From Flavobacterium sp. SH_e (GTDB lineage: Bacteria; Bacteroidota; Bacteroidia; Flavobacteriales; Flavobacteriaceae): a stretch of 64,000 nucleotides of DNA. The position numbers were made by a program, and so were the translations under genes. The notes beneath the pieces were generated by a model. That model searched no databases and was not told where the DNA came from. It saw only the letters and a list, made by a program, of their open reading frames with translations. The stretch lies in the NCBI RefSeq assembly GCF_025717045.1, contig NZ_JAOVZN010000004.1, positions 79,395 to 143,394 on the forward strand. The letters run 5' to 3'. Shown piece after piece: positions 45,507 through 54,820 of this stretch (positions within the stretch are counted from its first letter, which is position 1; every line of letters starts with the position of its first letter).

Positions 45507-46799
45507 TTAAGGTTTTATATTCTTCTGCTTCTCATCATAGAGCAGGACCCGATAGCCCGCTTTCACCACCACTTTTATGAGTTTAACCTTCTTGCTCATC
45601 AAACTTTTAGCCGCCTCGATTCCCATTCCTGCTGCCTGCGCTCCCCAGGAATCAGCTATTCCTGTTAGCCCCAGAGTCTGGATAGAGCGGTCGGCGGATG
45701 CTTTAGCCACATCTCTGCTGATCGCTCCGGGTATATAGATGCCATCAATGCCATCAACATCATAAACAGCCAGATCCACTGGAAAAATCGAATTATTGTA
45801 CTGTATATTGGCAATCTTTACCTCAAGCCTCTCTCCTTTTAAGGCGGCTATTCCATACAGAAAAGTATTCTTGGGTATGGCTGTTCCCTGCAGATAAATA
45901 TCATGCGTAAGCCTTAGCTTAACCACCGAGCCGTTAACAATTGTCTGGGTCTGATGGACGGCCGCTTCAATAGAGTTCTGCACTTCCTCAGCAGGCGGTT
46001 CTTCATCCAGCGGATAAAATGCATTGGTTTTTAGATAGCTCTGCATATCGGCCTTCTGCTCCAGTGAGCTGATAATGTTCTCTGCCCCCTTTTTCTGTAC
46101 GGAAAATATCCTGCCTTTTTTGCTTTCGGAAGACTCTTTAAGCCTTTCCTGCACCCGCTGCGGATGCTGTATGTCTAAGATATTCTCCAGCATGCCGCCA
46201 AGCTGCTGAAGTTCTGGATCAGCTTCCTGCGGTGCGCTCATCGCGGACATAAGCCCTTCGAGCTTTTTAATCCCATCCGAGTCCCCTGACAGGCCGTAAT
46301 TTTCAAATTCCCTCATGTCCTGTCCATAACCCGAAGCAGCAGCAGTAGGCTGGCTGACTGCCTTTTCAAGAGCCCTAAGCTTCTCATAAACTTTCTGTTC
46401 ATTGTGGTCCTGAAAAGACAGTGAATTAAAAGCCGTTCTGTTTTTTGAAAGAATGCGGGATTCAAAATCATCTGCCGAAAAAGAATTTGCTTTATCTTCT
46501 GAGGCTTTACCTTCAGAATAATTAGGATCTTTCTTTATCTGCTCGCGCAATTTTATAGAATCAAGCGCCGCCTGATCATAATAGCTCATCTTGTCAAGTG
46601 TTGAGTCCTCATTAAATTTAGGCAGGGGCAGATTGAAATTAAATCCCTTCTTTTCATCATTCCCTGCAGTTTTGGCTACCATACGTCCTCCTCCTAACGA
46701 GTAGAATAAGAATGTCAGAAATGGAAACGCTATAAGAGGCAGCACTAGAAGCATCTTTCTCTTTTTTGATTCTTTTGGAGATAATGTTTTCTCTTGCAT
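45507..46799 (-). CDS. traM: Conjugative transposon protein TraM
   Basis: This 430-residue protein has a single N-terminal membrane helix (about 14-32), a proline- and charge-rich middle, and a conserved C-terminal beta domain (VKLRLTHDIYLQGTAIPKNT; FPVDLAVYDVDGIDGIYIPG). This is the TraM layout and resembles VirB10. It should bridge inner and outer parts of the channel. Gap to TraL is 4 bases. Confidence 0.87.
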   Translation of the reverse strand: MQEKTLSPKESKKRKMLLVLPLIAFPFLTFLFYSLGGGRMVAKTAGNDEKKGFNFNLPLPKFNEDSTLDKMSYYDQAALDSIKLREQIKKDPNYSEGKASEDKANSFSADDFESRILSKNRTAFNSLSFQDHNEQKVYEKLRALEKAVSQPTAAASGYGQDMREFENYGLSGDSDGIKKLEGLMSAMSAPQEADPELQQLGGMLENILDIQHPQRVQERLKESSESKKGRIFSVQKKGAENIISSLEQKADMQSYLKTNAFYPLDEEPPAEEVQNSIEAAVHQTQTIVNGSVVKLRLTHDIYLQGTAIPKNTFLYGIAALKGERLEVKIANIQYNNSIFPVDLAVYDVDGIDGIYIPGAISRDVAKASADRSIQTLGLTGIADSWGAQAAGMGIEAAKSLMSKKVKLIKVVVKAGYRVLLYDEKQKNIKP

Positions 46800-46803
46800 C
46801 GTT

Positions 46804-47067
46804 TTACTTTTTTAAGTTGATTGTCTTAATTTTTGAAGCGTCTATTAAATCCGCAGAAGCCTCAGCTTCTTTATTAAATGACCGATACAGGCTATAGATT
46901 AAAAAGCCTGATGCCAAAACCGTAAATAGCAGCAGAGCCCAGACCAGCTGTCTCCTTGAGAGGCCACCCGTGAGCCTCTGCATTTCATCTGCCCATCTTT
47001 TCTGCGCCAGCAGGTAATGCCTGTGATATGCAAAAGGCTCAGTCTGTCTTTTAAATAAGGCCTTCAT
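46804..47067 (-). CDS. traL: Conjugative transposon protein TraL (DUF3989)
   Basis: This 87-residue protein has one membrane helix (about 44-62, LVWALLLFTVLASGFLIYSL) and a short basic N-terminus. Size, position between TraK and TraM, and the helix fit DUF3989/TraL. The function in the channel is not known. Confidence 0.75.
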   Translation of the reverse strand: MKALFKRQTEPFAYHRHYLLAQKRWADEMQRLTGGLSRRQLVWALLLFTVLASGFLIYSLYRSFNKEAEASADLIDASKIKTINLKK

Positions 47068-47073
47068 GCAATT

Positions 47074-47694
47074 CTATTTTCTGGCTTCAGCCGAGAGATC
47101 CTTATTTTCAACCGTATTAAACCGCTCGATAAGAAAACCATGCGGATTATTGTCGCTTCTTGACACATTGCGCAGGGCACCTTCGGTAAGCAGGCTTCTT
47201 TTCAGAATGCTGGTAGTGCGGATAATGTTCTGTCTCGCATAGCATTTAAAACGGTAGGGATATTCCCTGACATCGATGCTCACGCTATCAATCTGGATAG
47301 TCTGGCTTATGTTTCCCGATATGATGCCGGAATAAAAATTATTCTCTTTCAGGTCATCATAAATGCGTTTAGCGCTGTCATCTGCCAAATAGAGCGCTTT
47401 AGTGATATTTGTTTTAATCACTTTGTCATCGGGATCAAGGGTAAAGAAAAGCTTATGGAAAGTTTTTACATGATCCCTTGCTTCAACCGGCACATTATCT
47501 TTCCGCTCTGATGCATAGGCTTCCAAAGCCTTGCCATTGGCCAGTATATAGACTCTGTCCTGCATCTGTGCCACAGACCCAAAGCTTCTGTAGAGCGTAT
47601 AGCAGCAGATGATAACGCAGCCTGCAATCACCAGCATGGTAAATCCCCTGACATATCGGAATGCCGTATCTATATTTTTCATTCTGGTAAACAT
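47074..47694 (-). CDS. traK: Conjugative transposon protein TraK (VirB8-like)
   Basis: This 206-residue protein has one N-terminal helix (about 16-36) and the TraK motifs NGKALEAYASERKDNVPVEA, HVKTFHKLFFTLDPDD and EYPYRFKCYARQNIIRTTSI. It is the VirB8-like inner-membrane piece of the secretion system. Six bases separate it from TraL. Confidence 0.9.
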   Translation of the reverse strand: MFTRMKNIDTAFRYVRGFTMLVIAGCVIICCYTLYRSFGSVAQMQDRVYILANGKALEAYASERKDNVPVEARDHVKTFHKLFFTLDPDDKVIKTNITKALYLADDSAKRIYDDLKENNFYSGIISGNISQTIQIDSVSIDVREYPYRFKCYARQNIIRTTSILKRSLLTEGALRNVSRSDNNPHGFLIERFNTVENKDLSAEARK

Positions 47695-47711
47695 GCCCTG
47701 TTATTTTTAGA

Positions 47712-48917
47712 TTACTTTGAGTTTCCTTTGAGCTTATCGCCCATATAATTTCCTTTCTCTTCAAAATAAGGCGAACCCGCCGAAGATGCTGGCATGCTCT
47801 GGGACATCCTTCCAGCCGCATTGCCCATAGCATCCATGGCCATACCCGCCCCAAGGGATGTTTTGGAAACAGCCGAACTTGCAGAACTGCCCAGCAGACC
47901 CGTCACTTTCTGGCCTAAAGCGCCTCCTCCAGCCGCATGGACGATATAGTTGGCCACCGATGGAACTGTAAAATATCCTATAATGCCGATAATCATAAAG
48001 ATGAGATAAGCCATGTCGGTCCTGCTGAAAAAGGTGTCTCCCGTCGACTGCACCTGAGACAGATCCAGCCTCAGCATCAGTTCCTGGATTTTTCCGATGA
48101 TGCTCCCAAAAATATTGGCAACGGGGAGCCAGAGGTATATGTTGATGTATCTTGCCAGCCAGACAGTGAGGGTATGCTGGAACCCGTCAAAAACGGCGAT
48201 TCCAAATACGAGAGGCCCCAGAATGGATAGCACAACCAGCTGAAAAGTTCTGAGCGTATCAATGCATAGGGCGGCCGCCTCGAATAATACCCTCAATACT
48301 TCGCCCATCCATTCCTTAACAGAGTTTCTGAAGCTGTAGGAAGCTTTTTCCATCGCGAATTTCACATCATTCCCTATACCGGCAAGCATGCCCTCATCCG
48401 AAGGATCTTCATCATGGGTGTATTTATACCATCTGTCCCGATCCCCGGCACCTGATACCCCAACATACATTTTCCAGGGATCCGTTTCCCTGACCGCTTT
48501 TTCCTTTTCCTTCAGCAGCACCGCAACAGCATTATTGGAACCGGTGACCATTGCGGCGGTAGCCGTTACAGTGGGTTTCATCACCCCGTTGATCAGGGCC
48601 AGCACCGATGGAAATATCATAATGCAGAAGCCGATCACAAAAGGACGGAACAGCGGATAAAAATCGATGGGCTCTGCGTTTGCAATGTGGCGCCAGACCC
48701 GTGAAGCTATGTACCAGATCGTTCCAAACCCTGCTATACCCTGCCCGACTGCCAGAAGATTGCCGCATAGCGGCATCATCTCATCATACAGCCTCTCCAA
48801 TACGGAGTGAAGGCTCTGCATATCATCTCCCAGCCCCTGAGCCTGACCCGCAAAAGGCATCAGCAATGAGGCATTTAAAAACAGCGCTCCCCTTAAAGAT
48901 TTATAGATTTCCATCAC
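47712..48917 (-). CDS. traJ: Conjugative transposon protein TraJ (VirB6-like)
   Basis: This 401-residue protein has a signal or first helix and several membrane helices (for example FRPFVIGFCIMIFPSVLALI, then FQLVVLSILGPLVFGIAVFD and MAYLIFMIIGIIGYFTVPSV). The layout and position fit TraJ, the polytopic VirB6-like inner-membrane channel part. The C-terminus is a small-residue-rich tail. Confidence 0.87.
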   Translation of the reverse strand: MMEIYKSLRGALFLNASLLMPFAGQAQGLGDDMQSLHSVLERLYDEMMPLCGNLLAVGQGIAGFGTIWYIASRVWRHIANAEPIDFYPLFRPFVIGFCIMIFPSVLALINGVMKPTVTATAAMVTGSNNAVAVLLKEKEKAVRETDPWKMYVGVSGAGDRDRWYKYTHDEDPSDEGMLAGIGNDVKFAMEKASYSFRNSVKEWMGEVLRVLFEAAALCIDTLRTFQLVVLSILGPLVFGIAVFDGFQHTLTVWLARYINIYLWLPVANIFGSIIGKIQELMLRLDLSQVQSTGDTFFSRTDMAYLIFMIIGIIGYFTVPSVANYIVHAAGGGALGQKVTGLLGSSASSAVSKTSLGAGMAMDAMGNAAGRMSQSMPASSAGSPYFEEKGNYMGDKLKGNSK

Positions 48918-48918
48918 A

Positions 48919-49554
48919 TTAATTTTTTAAGTTCTGAAGTTCTTTCGATGCATATGCGTCTTTTGTTTCTTTAGCCCGCTGCAGCGCCAAGACGCTTGAT
49001 TCCCTATTAAAGCTTCGCAGAAACAGCAGTCTGTCCTGCATCTCCAGATAGATAGCATCGACAGCCTCAAGCCTTTCATCATCCGACATCCTGAGCTTAT
49101 CGGCAGTGATCACAGTGGCCAGCTCGTCAAGATTTCTCAGGCTCTGGCTCAAAAGATTCCCGTAAACCTTTTCGAAATAGGCAATTTCCTGCGCGCTGAA
49201 GCTTTCGCTTTCCATAAATCTGGAAAGCCCTTTCCTGCTTTCTTTCATTAAAAGAATCTGAAAATTGGCAATATCCCCCACCCTTTTGTAGTTCTTAACC
49301 GCAGGGCTGACCTGCATCAGGCCATCCAGAAAGGTTTTATGAAGGCTGAAGTTTCCTTCCGTCATGTCTTTAACTGTCTTATAGCCTCCCGAGAGCAGCT
49401 CGTATCCCTTTTTCATGTCACTGAGAATCTTTTTGAACTGCGAGAGCTTTTCAATATTTAAGATCAGCTGCTGAATTTCTGCTGACTGGCCTCTCGTGCG
49501 ATAAGGAACCAGGCCCAGAAAAACCAGCAGTGCTATAATCGCCATCTTTTTCAT
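48919..49554 (-). CDS. TraI/TerB-like exported protein, copy 3
   Basis: This 211-residue protein has a signal peptide (about 1-22) and a helical body with LHKTFLDGLMQVSPAVKNYK, then YFEKVYGNLLSQSLRNLDEL and LRSFNRESSVLALQRAKETK. Relatives are often labelled TerB-family tellurite resistance protein, which does not fit the context. It is clearly related to the two genes upstream and lies 1 base before TraJ. It probably acts in the periplasmic part of the conjugation machine. Confidence 0.7.
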   Translation of the reverse strand: MKKMAIIALLVFLGLVPYRTRGQSAEIQQLILNIEKLSQFKKILSDMKKGYELLSGGYKTVKDMTEGNFSLHKTFLDGLMQVSPAVKNYKRVGDIANFQILLMKESRKGLSRFMESESFSAQEIAYFEKVYGNLLSQSLRNLDELATVITADKLRMSDDERLEAVDAIYLEMQDRLLFLRSFNRESSVLALQRAKETKDAYASKELQNLKN

Positions 49555-49566
49555 CTCTGCTTATTT

Positions 49567-50181
49567 TTATAGTCCGTAGATAATATCTAAATCTTTAGAA
49601 TCTTTTTTCTCGCCAGCTTTTGAGAGCGAAAGCAGTTTGGCTTCCCTGCTGAAAGAAACGCAGAAATTATAATCTTCCAGCATTGTACTGTGCAGCGCAT
49701 CAATGCGCTGGATCCTCTGGTCATCTTTCAGTTCCAGTTTTGAATCAGCAGCAACAGCCAGCAGTTCATCCAGTGTCCTGCTGCCGTTCTCAAGAAGCCT
49801 TTTAAAGGAGCGTTCTATATAATCCAGTTCATCACCATGAAACAGATCCGTTCCCTTCAGTTCGGCAAGAGCCTTTTTATAGATTTTGACGATCTGAAGC
49901 TGCATTGAAATAATTTCAGCTGTTTTATAATAATCCCTGACTTTTGGATTTATTTTCAGAAGCGATGCAAAATAATCGCCATGAAGGTTCACCTCGCCCC
50001 TCTTGGCATCCCCTATAAAATTCAGCCCTTTGGATACGGCCGAATACCCTTTCTTCGCATAGTCAATATAGACCTTAAGCGCCGCAATCTGAAGCAGCAG
50101 TTCCTTTCTCTGCTTTGCCTGCCCAATCATACTATGGTTAAAAACACATAGCACTATTAGAATTACAGTTATCTTTTTCAT
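49567..50181 (-). CDS. TraI/TerB-like exported protein, copy 2
   Basis: This 204-residue protein has a signal peptide (about 1-20), then helices with LHGDYFASLLKINPKVRDYY, YIERSFKRLLENGSRTLDEL and FCVSFSREAKLLSLSKAG. It aligns along its length with the protein at 48919 and in its C-terminal half with the one at 50195. Gaps are 12 and 13 bases. The role is inferred from context only. Confidence 0.7.
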   Translation of the reverse strand: MKKITVILIVLCVFNHSMIGQAKQRKELLLQIAALKVYIDYAKKGYSAVSKGLNFIGDAKRGEVNLHGDYFASLLKINPKVRDYYKTAEIISMQLQIVKIYKKALAELKGTDLFHGDELDYIERSFKRLLENGSRTLDELLAVAADSKLELKDDQRIQRIDALHSTMLEDYNFCVSFSREAKLLSLSKAGEKKDSKDLDIIYGL

Positions 50182-50194
50182 GTTTTTTATTGAA

Positions 50195-50878
50195 TTATGG
50201 TATTCCGTAAAATTGTTTTACCTGTTTGGCATCTGCCTCTGTTTTAGCCCTCTGAAGGCTCAGCATCACATTCTGCCGGTTAAAAAGCAGCAGGTCATCA
50301 TAATTGGCATCAATCTGGTCTGCAGCCTTATTGATGATTTCAAGACGTTTGAGATCGCTCATCTGGGTGGTGAAAGAATCCAGCATCAAAAAGATCTGGT
50401 CGATATTCTTCAGGCTTTCTTCCATAATGCCTGAATAGACCCGCTCCATATACTGGATTTCGCTGTCTTTAAAATGGGGATCCTGTCTGAAAAGATTCCA
50501 GGCCCTTTCATATTCCTGAACCAGTCTGGATTGTTTTTTGGCTATTTCCCTTATCCTCTGGTAATAGGTGATAATTGATTTTACCTTACCCAGTTCCTCA
50601 TAATAGCCTTTGTATAGGTCTTTCTGTTTCTGTGTCCATTCTGAAATCTCATCAAGCTTTAATTTTGAAAGGACATTCTCTGCCTGCTTCTGCGCATTCT
50701 GAAGCCAGATGGTTTTATTCTGCAGCCTCTGGATTCTCAGATCAATCGCTTTTATGACTTTTTTGGTAACCGCTTTCACAATCTCCAGTATCGGCAGCGC
50801 GGCCATTCTTTCTGCAGGCCTTGCCGGACTGGTGATCAGCAGCAGGCAGACCATGCAGGCAATTAATTTCTTTTTCAT
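50195..50878 (-). CDS. traI: Conjugal transfer protein TraI-like, copy 1
   Basis: This 227-residue protein has a signal peptide (about 1-22) and the pattern IDLRIQRLQNKTIWLQNAQK, then LFRQDPHFKDSEIQYMERVY and LLLFNRQNVMLSLQRAKTEA. In this phylum it is usually called TraI. It is long and helical, similar in kind to TrbJ/VirB5-like periplasmic proteins. It follows TraG by 13 bases and is the first of three related genes in a row. Confidence 0.75.
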   Translation of the reverse strand: MKKKLIACMVCLLLITSPARPAERMAALPILEIVKAVTKKVIKAIDLRIQRLQNKTIWLQNAQKQAENVLSKLKLDEISEWTQKQKDLYKGYYEELGKVKSIITYYQRIREIAKKQSRLVQEYERAWNLFRQDPHFKDSEIQYMERVYSGIMEESLKNIDQIFLMLDSFTTQMSDLKRLEIINKAADQIDANYDDLLLFNRQNVMLSLQRAKTEADAKQVKQFYGIP

Positions 50879-50891
50879 TTTTCCTTTTCAT

Positions 50892-53360
50892 TTAATTTCC
50901 GTTTCTAATGTCCTGAGCCATTGCTGCAATTCCTTTTCTGATGTCCCCTCCAAACTTTTTCGCATAGGCATTCATTTTCACCTTCTCGCTTTCCTCTGTG
51001 GTATAGGCAAGATATTCCTCCAATGAAACCTCTGTCCTGTATACTTTTGAAAGCATCCCGCCAAGAGAGATAAAAACTTCCTTATATTTCCTATCAGGAT
51101 CATTGGCTTTATTGACTGAAAGCACAAGGGCTTTCTCTTTCTCCGTAAGACCAAGCAGCTCCTGTATCTGGTCAAACTTATTCTGGTATTTGCTCTGATC
51201 CAGAAGGATCTTGCAGTCGCTGTTGTTGATAATGGCCTGCTTTACAACAGGCGAAGAAATGATATCCTCAACTTCCTGCGTGACTACTATAGCTTCCCCA
51301 AAAAACTTGCGGACAGTCTTAAAGAGATACTTGATATATTCTGCCATACCTTCCTTAGCTATAGCTTTCCAAGCTTCTTCAATGAGGATCATTTTTCGTA
51401 TGCCTTTGAGCTTTCTCATCTTGCTGATGAACACTTCCATTATAATGATGGTCACCACTGGAAAAAGAATCGGATGGTCTTTGATATTGTCAAGCTCAAA
51501 TACAATGAATCTTTCCTTTAGAAGCTCCAGATTCTCTGTTGCATTCAATAGATAGTCAAACTCCCCTCCCTTGTAGTAGGGACGCAGCACATAGAGAAAA
51601 TTGTTCACATCAAAATCTTTCTCTTTCACTTTATCATCTTCCAGAATGGAAACAAAATCATCCTTTAAAAACTCATAGAAGCTGTTAAAACACGGAAAAA
51701 TATCAGAATGGATTTCCAGCTTTCCATAATACAGCTGCAGGGCGTTGGAAAGCGCCACATACTCGCTCCTGTTGAAAGTCTCGTCATCTTTCTTCCACAG
51801 AGCCAGCAGAAGCGTTTTGATGCTTTCCTTTTTCTCGGTATCCAGATTATCCCCTTCTGAAATATAAAACGGATTAAACCGGATCGGATTCTTCTCGTCA
51901 TAGGTGAAATAATAGCCGCCGACCATATCGCACAAGCCCTTGTAGCTGTGCCCCACATCCACCAGCACAATATGGGTTCCCTGCTCGTAGTAGCTTCTGA
52001 CCATATGGTTGGTAAAAAACGACTTGCCGCTTCCCGAAGGCCCCAAAATAAACTTATTCCTGTTGGTGCAGATTCCCATCCTGACAGGCTCATCGCTGAT
52101 ATCCACATGCACGGGCTTTCCTGTCAGACGGTCTCCCAGCCTTATCCCGACAGGACTGAGCGAACTCTTATAGCCTGTTTCCATATTCAGAAAGCAGACC
52201 GCCTGTTCCGTAAAGGTGTCAAAGGCATCGTTCATTGGAAAATCTGCTGCATTTCCAGGCATGCCGGCCCAATAGATCTGAGGCGCTCCGACAGTCTCCT
52301 GTTTTGCGGCGGCATCCATCTGCGCCAGAGCTGACGACACCTTGTTTTTAATATCTTTCCCCTCTTCCTTGTCAGCACTCCATGCCAGAACATTGAAATG
52401 CGCCTTGACAGCAAGCCTCTGCTGTGAGACCGCCTCGTTCAGAAAATCATTCGTGGCATCCCTTGCTATTAAATTTTCCCTGCTGCAAGCGGACAGGGAC
52501 TGGAGCCGAAGCCTTTTGCTCTCCAGCTTCTGGATCGTCTTCTGGGCATCCTCAATAAAGAGATACTGATTGTAGATATGATTGCAGGATAAGAGCTGTC
52601 CCAATGTTGAGGCAAATCCTATACTGAATTTCGTCTTATCGGTCGAATAGCGGTCAAAATTGATCCGAGAGCCGCAGAGCCCCGGCAGGTCGGCCACATC
52701 GCCAAGCGTAAAGAGCTGGCAGTGCTTATCTCCAACCGCAATCCCTTCATCAAAGCTGATATCGCTAAAAACAAATGAATCTTCTGCTTCAGATAAGAAA
52801 CAGTACTTTTCCACCAGCCCGATCCTTCTGCTCTGGCTTCTAAGCGAATCATTCTTCAAACGAATAAGCTTAACAAACCCGCTGTCTTCCATAATCCTTT
52901 TAAACTGCCCGCATACATCGATAAAATCCTGCAGCAGCTGCGGCTTTAAAGCCTCTTCAGGAACGATGGAACCCCTGAGCAGATTGGAAAACAATGATGT
53001 TGAATTCCTTCTGCCTTGCGGCTTCTTGGTAAGCATGATATAGCAGCAATGGTCCAGAAATGGCCTCTCATTAAAAAAACGCTCGCTGCTTCTTGCCAGA
53101 AAACTGTCCCCACCGCCTGAAAAATCAGCTTTATAGGCACTCTCTAAAAACCAGTCCTGCTTATGGAAGACGCAGAACTTGGGGAGCACCTTTATCGCTT
53201 TAATCCAGGACTGGTGAAAAGCTTCATACTCCTGATCCGACAATGTGAAAATCTCAGGCAGTTCCGCTTTAAAAACTACTGTCGCATCCCCCTGCTTTGA
53301 TAAAATGCAGTCATGCTCCACTGCCATAATCGGCAGTATTTCCTTCATCTCCTTTTTCAT
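50892..53360 (-). CDS. traG: Conjugation ATPase TraG (VirB4-like)
   Basis: This 822-residue protein is a full-length VirB4-like ATPase. Walker A lies in FILGPSGSGKSFFTNHMVRS (about 438) and Walker B in MILIEEAWKAI (about 657); VTQEVEDI follows. It powers assembly or substrate movement of the type IV secretion system at the inner membrane. It lies between the DNA methyltransferase gene and the TraI-like genes, with gaps of 16 and 13 bases. Confidence 0.93.
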   Translation of the reverse strand: MKKEMKEILPIMAVEHDCILSKQGDATVVFKAELPEIFTLSDQEYEAFHQSWIKAIKVLPKFCVFHKQDWFLESAYKADFSGGGDSFLARSSERFFNERPFLDHCCYIMLTKKPQGRRNSTSLFSNLLRGSIVPEEALKPQLLQDFIDVCGQFKRIMEDSGFVKLIRLKNDSLRSQSRRIGLVEKYCFLSEAEDSFVFSDISFDEGIAVGDKHCQLFTLGDVADLPGLCGSRINFDRYSTDKTKFSIGFASTLGQLLSCNHIYNQYLFIEDAQKTIQKLESKRLRLQSLSACSRENLIARDATNDFLNEAVSQQRLAVKAHFNVLAWSADKEEGKDIKNKVSSALAQMDAAAKQETVGAPQIYWAGMPGNAADFPMNDAFDTFTEQAVCFLNMETGYKSSLSPVGIRLGDRLTGKPVHVDISDEPVRMGICTNRNKFILGPSGSGKSFFTNHMVRSYYEQGTHIVLVDVGHSYKGLCDMVGGYYFTYDEKNPIRFNPFYISEGDNLDTEKKESIKTLLLALWKKDDETFNRSEYVALSNALQLYYGKLEIHSDIFPCFNSFYEFLKDDFVSILEDDKVKEKDFDVNNFLYVLRPYYKGGEFDYLLNATENLELLKERFIVFELDNIKDHPILFPVVTIIIMEVFISKMRKLKGIRKMILIEEAWKAIAKEGMAEYIKYLFKTVRKFFGEAIVVTQEVEDIISSPVVKQAIINNSDCKILLDQSKYQNKFDQIQELLGLTEKEKALVLSVNKANDPDRKYKEVFISLGGMLSKVYRTEVSLEEYLAYTTEESEKVKMNAYAKKFGGDIRKGIAAMAQDIRNGN

Positions 53361-53376
53361 CTTTAATGTATTTTAC

Positions 53377-54009
53377 CTACTGTTTTACAGCTGAACGATT
53401 ACCGCTGCCGGCATATGCCGCTTTAGCCATTTTTAGGATATGGAGTCCAAGCCGCGGATCCACGCAGTTGCGAAGAATCTGTCTTCTATTCTTTAGCTTG
53501 AATTCCTTGAGGCTGAATCCTAAAACTTTTTCAAGATCGGGTATCTGGGCATATCTGATCTTTATGTCTGAAAGGGCATCAGCTGCATGTATCGTGAAAT
53601 TTGACCAGAACAGATGGCGATGCAGCACTGCATCCGGCTCAATAAGAGGCTTATAATAAGGCTTGACATTCTCAACTGCCCAGAAGCACAAAGCGTTATG
53701 CTTTAGAAACAGTATTTCCTGATAAAGCCGCATATCAGGGTAGACTGGGACAGTGCCTCTAAATCTCACGCATATATTGTGCCTGAAAGAAGAATGTGAC
53801 TGGCATGGCGGAGAAGACCAGATAAAATCAAATTCATTGAAATGGTCTAAAAGATACTGATGCGCATCGGCAACTATCACTGTATCATCAGGAAATCTCT
53901 GTGCATATATCGCAGCCAGCAAAGGATCCAGCTCCACAGCTGTCACTGATACGGCTGTCCAGCTTTTCCTGTTGCCTCCAATTCCGGCATATAAGTTTAA
54001 GATTTTCAT
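53377..54009 (-). CDS. C5 DNA cytosine methyltransferase-like protein
   Basis: This 210-residue protein is a compact cytosine-5 methyltransferase. It shows LNLYAGIGGN (motif I, SAM site), ELDPLLAAIYAQRFP (motif II), SSPPCQSHSSF with catalytic Cys69 (motif IV), VENVKPYY (motif VI, 112-119) and a reduced C-terminal region with RNCVDPRLGLHILKMA (like motif X). The target-recognition part is very short. It lies inside the tra operon between TraF and TraG. It may protect transferred DNA from host restriction. No cognate nuclease is seen nearby. Confidence 0.82.
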   Translation of the reverse strand: MKILNLYAGIGGNRKSWTAVSVTAVELDPLLAAIYAQRFPDDTVIVADAHQYLLDHFNEFDFIWSSPPCQSHSSFRHNICVRFRGTVPVYPDMRLYQEILFLKHNALCFWAVENVKPYYKPLIEPDAVLHRHLFWSNFTIHAADALSDIKIRYAQIPDLEKVLGFSLKEFKLKNRRQILRNCVDPRLGLHILKMAKAAYAGSGNRSAVKQ

Positions 54010-54039
54010 ACATCATAATCCACATTTAACGTTCTATAG

Positions 54040-54354
54040 CTATAATTTTATAAATATAGCCCTACTGTACGCCTTGATCCATTTTGGAACCTGCTTTTTA
54101 GCAATTGCTTTCATCATTCCATACTCGCCATACTTATTGCTCATTCTGTATATTTTAAAAACGAGAAGACCTCCTGCCATTCCAATAAAAATAACGCATG
54201 CAAGGGAAGGGATTCCAATAATATACAGCACGCCAAATAAGATCATCAGCATAACAACACCGCCTCCCAAGTACCAGATATACTGCGCTTTCAGACCCTT
54301 GAATTCAATGCTTTGATTAATGCCTTTATTGATCTTATATACACTGTTTGCCAT
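54040..54354 (-). CDS. traF: Conjugative transposon protein TraF (DUF4133)
   Basis: This 104-residue protein has YKINKGINQSIEFKGLKAQY at the N-terminus, two membrane helices, and ends in KQVPKWIKAYSRAIF. This fits DUF4133/TraF, related to VirB3. Its ATG overlaps the TGA of TraE by one base, which indicates translational coupling. Confidence 0.9.
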   Translation of the reverse strand: MANSVYKINKGINQSIEFKGLKAQYIWYLGGGVVMLMILFGVLYIIGIPSLACVIFIGMAGGLLVFKIYRMSNKYGEYGMMKAIAKKQVPKWIKAYSRAIFIKL

Positions 54355-54692
54355 CAGACTCCAAAGAAGGATTTAATGACCGTGGCGACCACCACCAGAA
54401 ACACGCAGCTCCCAAACCAGGCGGCCGCCACCTTGCCCGTATCAGGATCACCCGCATTCCATTTCTGATACACCTTTACTGCTCCGATTAGTCCCAGTAT
54501 GGCTCCTACGGCATACATCAGTTCGGTTCCCGCATCAAAATAGCTGCGCACCTTCTGGTTTGCCTCATTAATTCCAGCCACTCCATCTTGGGCATAAATT
54601 CTAGCTTCATATATTAGCATTAATGCCAGAATACAATAGGATAATACTTTTTCTTCATCCAGCTCCTTTAATTTCCATCCACACCTTTTCAT
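54354..54692 (-). CDS. traE: Conjugative transposon protein TraE (DUF4134)
   Basis: This 112-residue protein has GINEANQKVRSYFDAGTELM, then AVGAILGLIGAVKVYQKWNA and a second helix near the end. This is the DUF4134/TraE pattern (VirB2-like subunit). It is coupled to TraF by overlapping stop and start and lies 128 bases after the gene at 54821. Confidence 0.9.
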   Translation of the reverse strand: MKRCGWKLKELDEEKVLSYCILALMLIYEARIYAQDGVAGINEANQKVRSYFDAGTELMYAVGAILGLIGAVKVYQKWNAGDPDTGKVAAAWFGSCVFLVVVATVIKSFFGV

Positions 54693-54820
54693 CTCCCATC
54701 ATTTAAATTAAACCATCACTTGAAATAAAAGCAGAGAAATACCGCTGTTACAGCTGCTATCTCCTTGTCACAAAATGCATACCGCACTAGAGCGAACAGG
54801 GATATTCCTCTGCATAAGCT

